Positions 61,736-64,000 of a stretch of DNA of 64,000 bases are shown piece after piece (position 1 is the stretch's first letter; every line of letters starts with the position of its first letter). Position numbers and translations under genes: made by a program. This DNA is from Bacteroides sp. GM023 (GTDB lineage Bacteria > Bacteroidota > Bacteroidia > Bacteroidales > Bacteroidaceae): assembly GCF_014750685.1 (NCBI RefSeq), contig NZ_JAAXGE010000009.1, forward strand, positions 310,001-374,000, read 5' to 3'. Below the pieces are notes generated by a model. That model searched no databases. It had not been told where the DNA came from and worked only from the letters and a program-made list of their open reading frames with translations.

Positions 61736-63358
61736 ATGAGAAATATTAAAAACAGTTCAATTATGAAAATCACAAATCTTATGGTAATTGGATTCTATGT
61801 TGTATGCGGGATGACTGCTTGTTCGGACGATCCTGTGACAGTTGCCGATCCCGATCCGTCTATTGTAGTTGTGAAAGTTCCAAATGGGAGTTTTGAAGAC
61901 GATGCCACTGAAACAGCTTCTCCTAAGGGATGGACTGTTAGCGGAGAACATTCTGCGGCAAAAGTCGTTGCAGGTGGATGTGAAGGTAATTGTGCACTGC
62001 ATTATGAAGCAGCTTCCGCATATACCGTAACCACTACCCAAACTATCAATGGCTTGGCAGACGGCATCTATGACCTTGAATTTTATTATAAAAGTACTGG
62101 CGGGCAAACAGCCTGCTATGTTGCTGCCGGAACTGATGCCACTAACCGGAAGATTACCTCTCTGCAAGCATCCCCGACTACCTGGATCCGTTCTTATGTA
62201 CGTGGCATTAAAGTAGAAGGAGGAATATGCAATATTGAATTGCACAGCCAATCTGCCGGAGCGAATTGGAGTCGTTTCGACGCACTTCGGTTGAAAAAAA
62301 CAGAGAAAGCATATGATTTACTGAAAGGTGGTGATATTTCACAACTGACTTATGTAGAACAAATGGGAGGGAAGTTTTATGAAAACGGAGAGGAAAAAGA
62401 TTGCATTGAGATTCTTAAAGACAACGGCTTCAACATTGTCCGCCTCCGTTTGTACAATGATCCGGGAAATCCTGATTACACACCATCCAATCGTTTGCCT
62501 GAAGGTATTTCAGGCCCGGAAGATATTTTGCGTCTGGCTAAAAGAGCAAAAGAGGCCGGAATGCAAATACAGCTAACCTTTCATTATAGCGATTACTGGA
62601 CGAATGGAGAAACACAGACCAAGCCACATGATTGGGAAGGATTGGATTTTCCCGCTTTAAAGAAAGCACTTTATGATTTCACTTTCGATTTCATGAATAA
62701 AATGAAAGCGCAAGGTACTACCCCTGAGTTTGTGGCATTAGGTAATGAGTCACAAGCCGGCATACTGTATCCGGACGGAAGCTATGAGAACTTTGCGCAA
62801 CTTTCAGAACTGTATAATGCAGGTTATGATGCGGTGAAGGCAGTATCGCAAGATTCAAAAGTAATCATCCATCTGAATGCTGCCGGAGATAAAGACCAAT
62901 ATAACTGGTATTTTGGTGAACTAAAGAACAGAAACACGAAATATGATGTAATCGGAGCTTCCTACTATCCTTATTGGACACAGAAAAGTGCTGCACAGAT
63001 GCGTGAGTGGGCGGACTATATTTCTGCAAAGTTTGATAAAGACATTCTGATAATGGAAACCGGCTATAGTTGGAACAGCACCTTGCCTGACGGAACTCCG
63101 GGACAATTATCACATAATGGGCCATATAAAGATTTCTCCCCGCTTGGACAGAAGAACTATATGCTCGAACTCATCAAAGAAATAAAACAAGCGAAAGATT
63201 GCCGCATACTTGGCTTCCTCTATTGGGATCCTGTCTTTATTGAAGTTGAAGGTATGGGATGGGAACTGGGTGCCAAGAATTATGTCAGCAATACTACATT
63301 ATTTGATTTCTCGGGAAACAGGCTTGAAGTATTGGATGCATTCAAATATAACAACTAA
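61736..63358 (+). CDS. GH53 endo-beta-1,4-galactanase lipoprotein
   Basis: The 540-residue protein is a predicted surface lipoprotein (lipobox MTAC, Cys29, then SDDP). Residues about 45-187 form a carbohydrate-binding-type beta-sandwich (VPNGSFEDDATETASPKGW, WSRFDALRL), and about 195-538 are the GH53 barrel. Catalytic Glu338 (VALGNES) is the acid/base and Glu441 (LIMETGYSW) the nucleophile. GH53 cuts beta-1,4-galactan of pectin side chains (type I arabinogalactan). It follows DUF5107 across a hairpin and is 12 bp before a second surface lipoprotein gene. A start at an internal Met (61763) is possible. Confidence 0.95.
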   Translation: MRNIKNSSIMKITNLMVIGFYVVCGMTACSDDPVTVADPDPSIVVVKVPNGSFEDDATETASPKGWTVSGEHSAAKVVAGGCEGNCALHYEAASAYTVTTTQTINGLADGIYDLEFYYKSTGGQTACYVAAGTDATNRKITSLQASPTTWIRSYVRGIKVEGGICNIELHSQSAGANWSRFDALRLKKTEKAYDLLKGGDISQLTYVEQMGGKFYENGEEKDCIEILKDNGFNIVRLRLYNDPGNPDYTPSNRLPEGISGPEDILRLAKRAKEAGMQIQLTFHYSDYWTNGETQTKPHDWEGLDFPALKKALYDFTFDFMNKMKAQGTTPEFVALGNESQAGILYPDGSYENFAQLSELYNAGYDAVKAVSQDSKVIIHLNAAGDKDQYNWYFGELKNRNTKYDVIGASYYPYWTQKSAAQMREWADYISAKFDKDILIMETGYSWNSTLPDGTPGQLSHNGPYKDFSPLGQKNYMLELIKEIKQAKDCRILGFLYWDPVFIEVEGMGWELGAKNYVSNTTLFDFSGNRLEVLDAFKYNN

Positions 63359-63370
63359 AAAGAATATACC

Positions 63371-64000
63371 ATGAAGAACGTTTTAATAACAATCGGAAAA
63401 CTATATCTGTTACTGGCAGCGTTGTGTTTCGTTGTTGGTTGTGATGATGATAAGGAAGATGTGGCTCCCGGTCTTTATGTGGCAAGTGAGGAGATAGAGA
63501 CATTTCCCGGTGACACGGTATTAGTTTCGGGAACAGCTTCCAACTATACAGGACTGGAAAGCATAACATTGAGTTGCGAGAATTGGGGAATTCATAAAGT
63601 ATACGACTTGAAAGGGCAGAAGCCTAAAGTCTTTAATTATGATTACCGGCTCATCGTACCGAAAAACGCAACATTTGAAGACCATTTGCTGATAACGATT
63701 CGTGATGTCAACGGATGGGAAACAAAGAAAAACGTATTGCTGGCTTATATTGCGGATATGACAAGTCCGGTTATGCAAACACAGCTTCCCGAACGTATAT
63801 CGGTGGACTTTAATACAACAACGAATAAAGGAAGCTGGAATCTGAATGTGAAATTCACGGACGACCGCGAATTGAAAAGTATTCGTATGCAAATACCGGA
63901 TATACAAATGGACGAAACGGTAGAAGTAAGCGGTCGCAGTGGAGAACTGAAGCGTACGATTGATTTTACTACAGGTGAGTTTCCTGTTACCTTGACCCTG
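63371..64000 (+). CDS. Surface lipoprotein, probable glycan-binding (partial)
   Basis: The frame is open to the end of the window (210 residues seen). A signal peptide has lipobox VVGC (Cys24) followed by DDDKEDVAP, a strong surface-export signal. The rest is beta-rich and reads like tandem immunoglobulin-like domains (GDTVLVSGTASNYTGLESIT, NLNVKFTDDRELKSIRMQIP), as in SusE/F-like or other surface glycan-binding proteins. Being 12 bp after GH53, it is likely to bind galactan. A SusC/D pair may lie beyond the window. Confidence 0.8.
   Translation, partial: MKNVLITIGKLYLLLAALCFVVGCDDDKEDVAPGLYVASEEIETFPGDTVLVSGTASNYTGLESITLSCENWGIHKVYDLKGQKPKVFNYDYRLIVPKNATFEDHLLITIRDVNGWETKKNVLLAYIADMTSPVMQTQLPERISVDFNTTTNKGSWNLNVKFTDDRELKSIRMQIPDIQMDETVEVSGRSGELKRTIDFTTGEFPVTLTL

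Overview
The window is chromosomal DNA from a gut Bacteroides, probably of the thetaiotaomicron/ovatus group. The grounds are two SusC/SusD pairs, a hybrid two-component system, an ECF sigma/FecR pair, Bacteroidota-only families (DUF4837, DUF4831, a roughly 1,100-residue SecA), and promoters of the Bacteroides type with a -7 element TAnnTTTG. The GH84 protein looks like a close homologue of the characterised B. thetaiotaomicron enzyme BtGH84; this is from memory, not a search. I saw no rRNA, tRNA, phage, IS element or CRISPR array.

Layout. (1) 1-10084, minus strand: a polysaccharide utilisation locus (PUL) with a partial SusD-like lipoprotein, SusC, a GH88 unsaturated uronyl hydrolase and a hybrid two-component regulator. 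(2) 10096-18058, minus strand: two conserved proteins of unknown function, secA, and a coupled pair of DUF4105 and an alkaline-phosphatase-fold protein that has lost most metal ligands. (3) 18478-32296, plus strand: envelope and housekeeping operons (coaX, outer-membrane barrel, TPR protein, LptC, CNNM/CBS protein, PpiD-like foldase; then rlmN, DUF4837, pdxA, a sigma-54 activator, lptE, an unknown, secG). (4) 32541-44531: an MFS transporter, an orphan PqqD-like protein, a small membrane protein, DUF4831, nnr, a small winged-helix protein, a POT peptide transporter, and an hpt-adk-obgE-pgeF-B3/B4-M23 run. (5) 44540-55641: a second PUL run by an ECF sigma and a FecR anti-sigma, with an STN-bearing SusC, SusD, an S1 sulfatase and GH84; the enzymes suggest sulfated, GlcNAc-containing host glycans. 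(6) 55775-64000: a divergent AraC regulator and sugar porter, a DUF5107-TPR protein, a GH53 endo-galactanase and a partial surface lipoprotein, pointing to pectic beta-1,4-galactan.

The least explained features are non-coding. Two arrays of four degenerate 22-nt direct repeats (18114-18201 and 37723-37810) have different sequences but the same period, and each sits just upstream of a predicted promoter. In the second PUL, a 29-nt element (AAGGGA, 7 nt, then a 16-nt block) occurs upstream of both susC and the sulfatase and is a candidate cognate promoter of the ECF sigma factor. In several places a promoter -7 element falls at or downstream of the first possible start codon, which forces a downstream start; for coaX this is a TTG.
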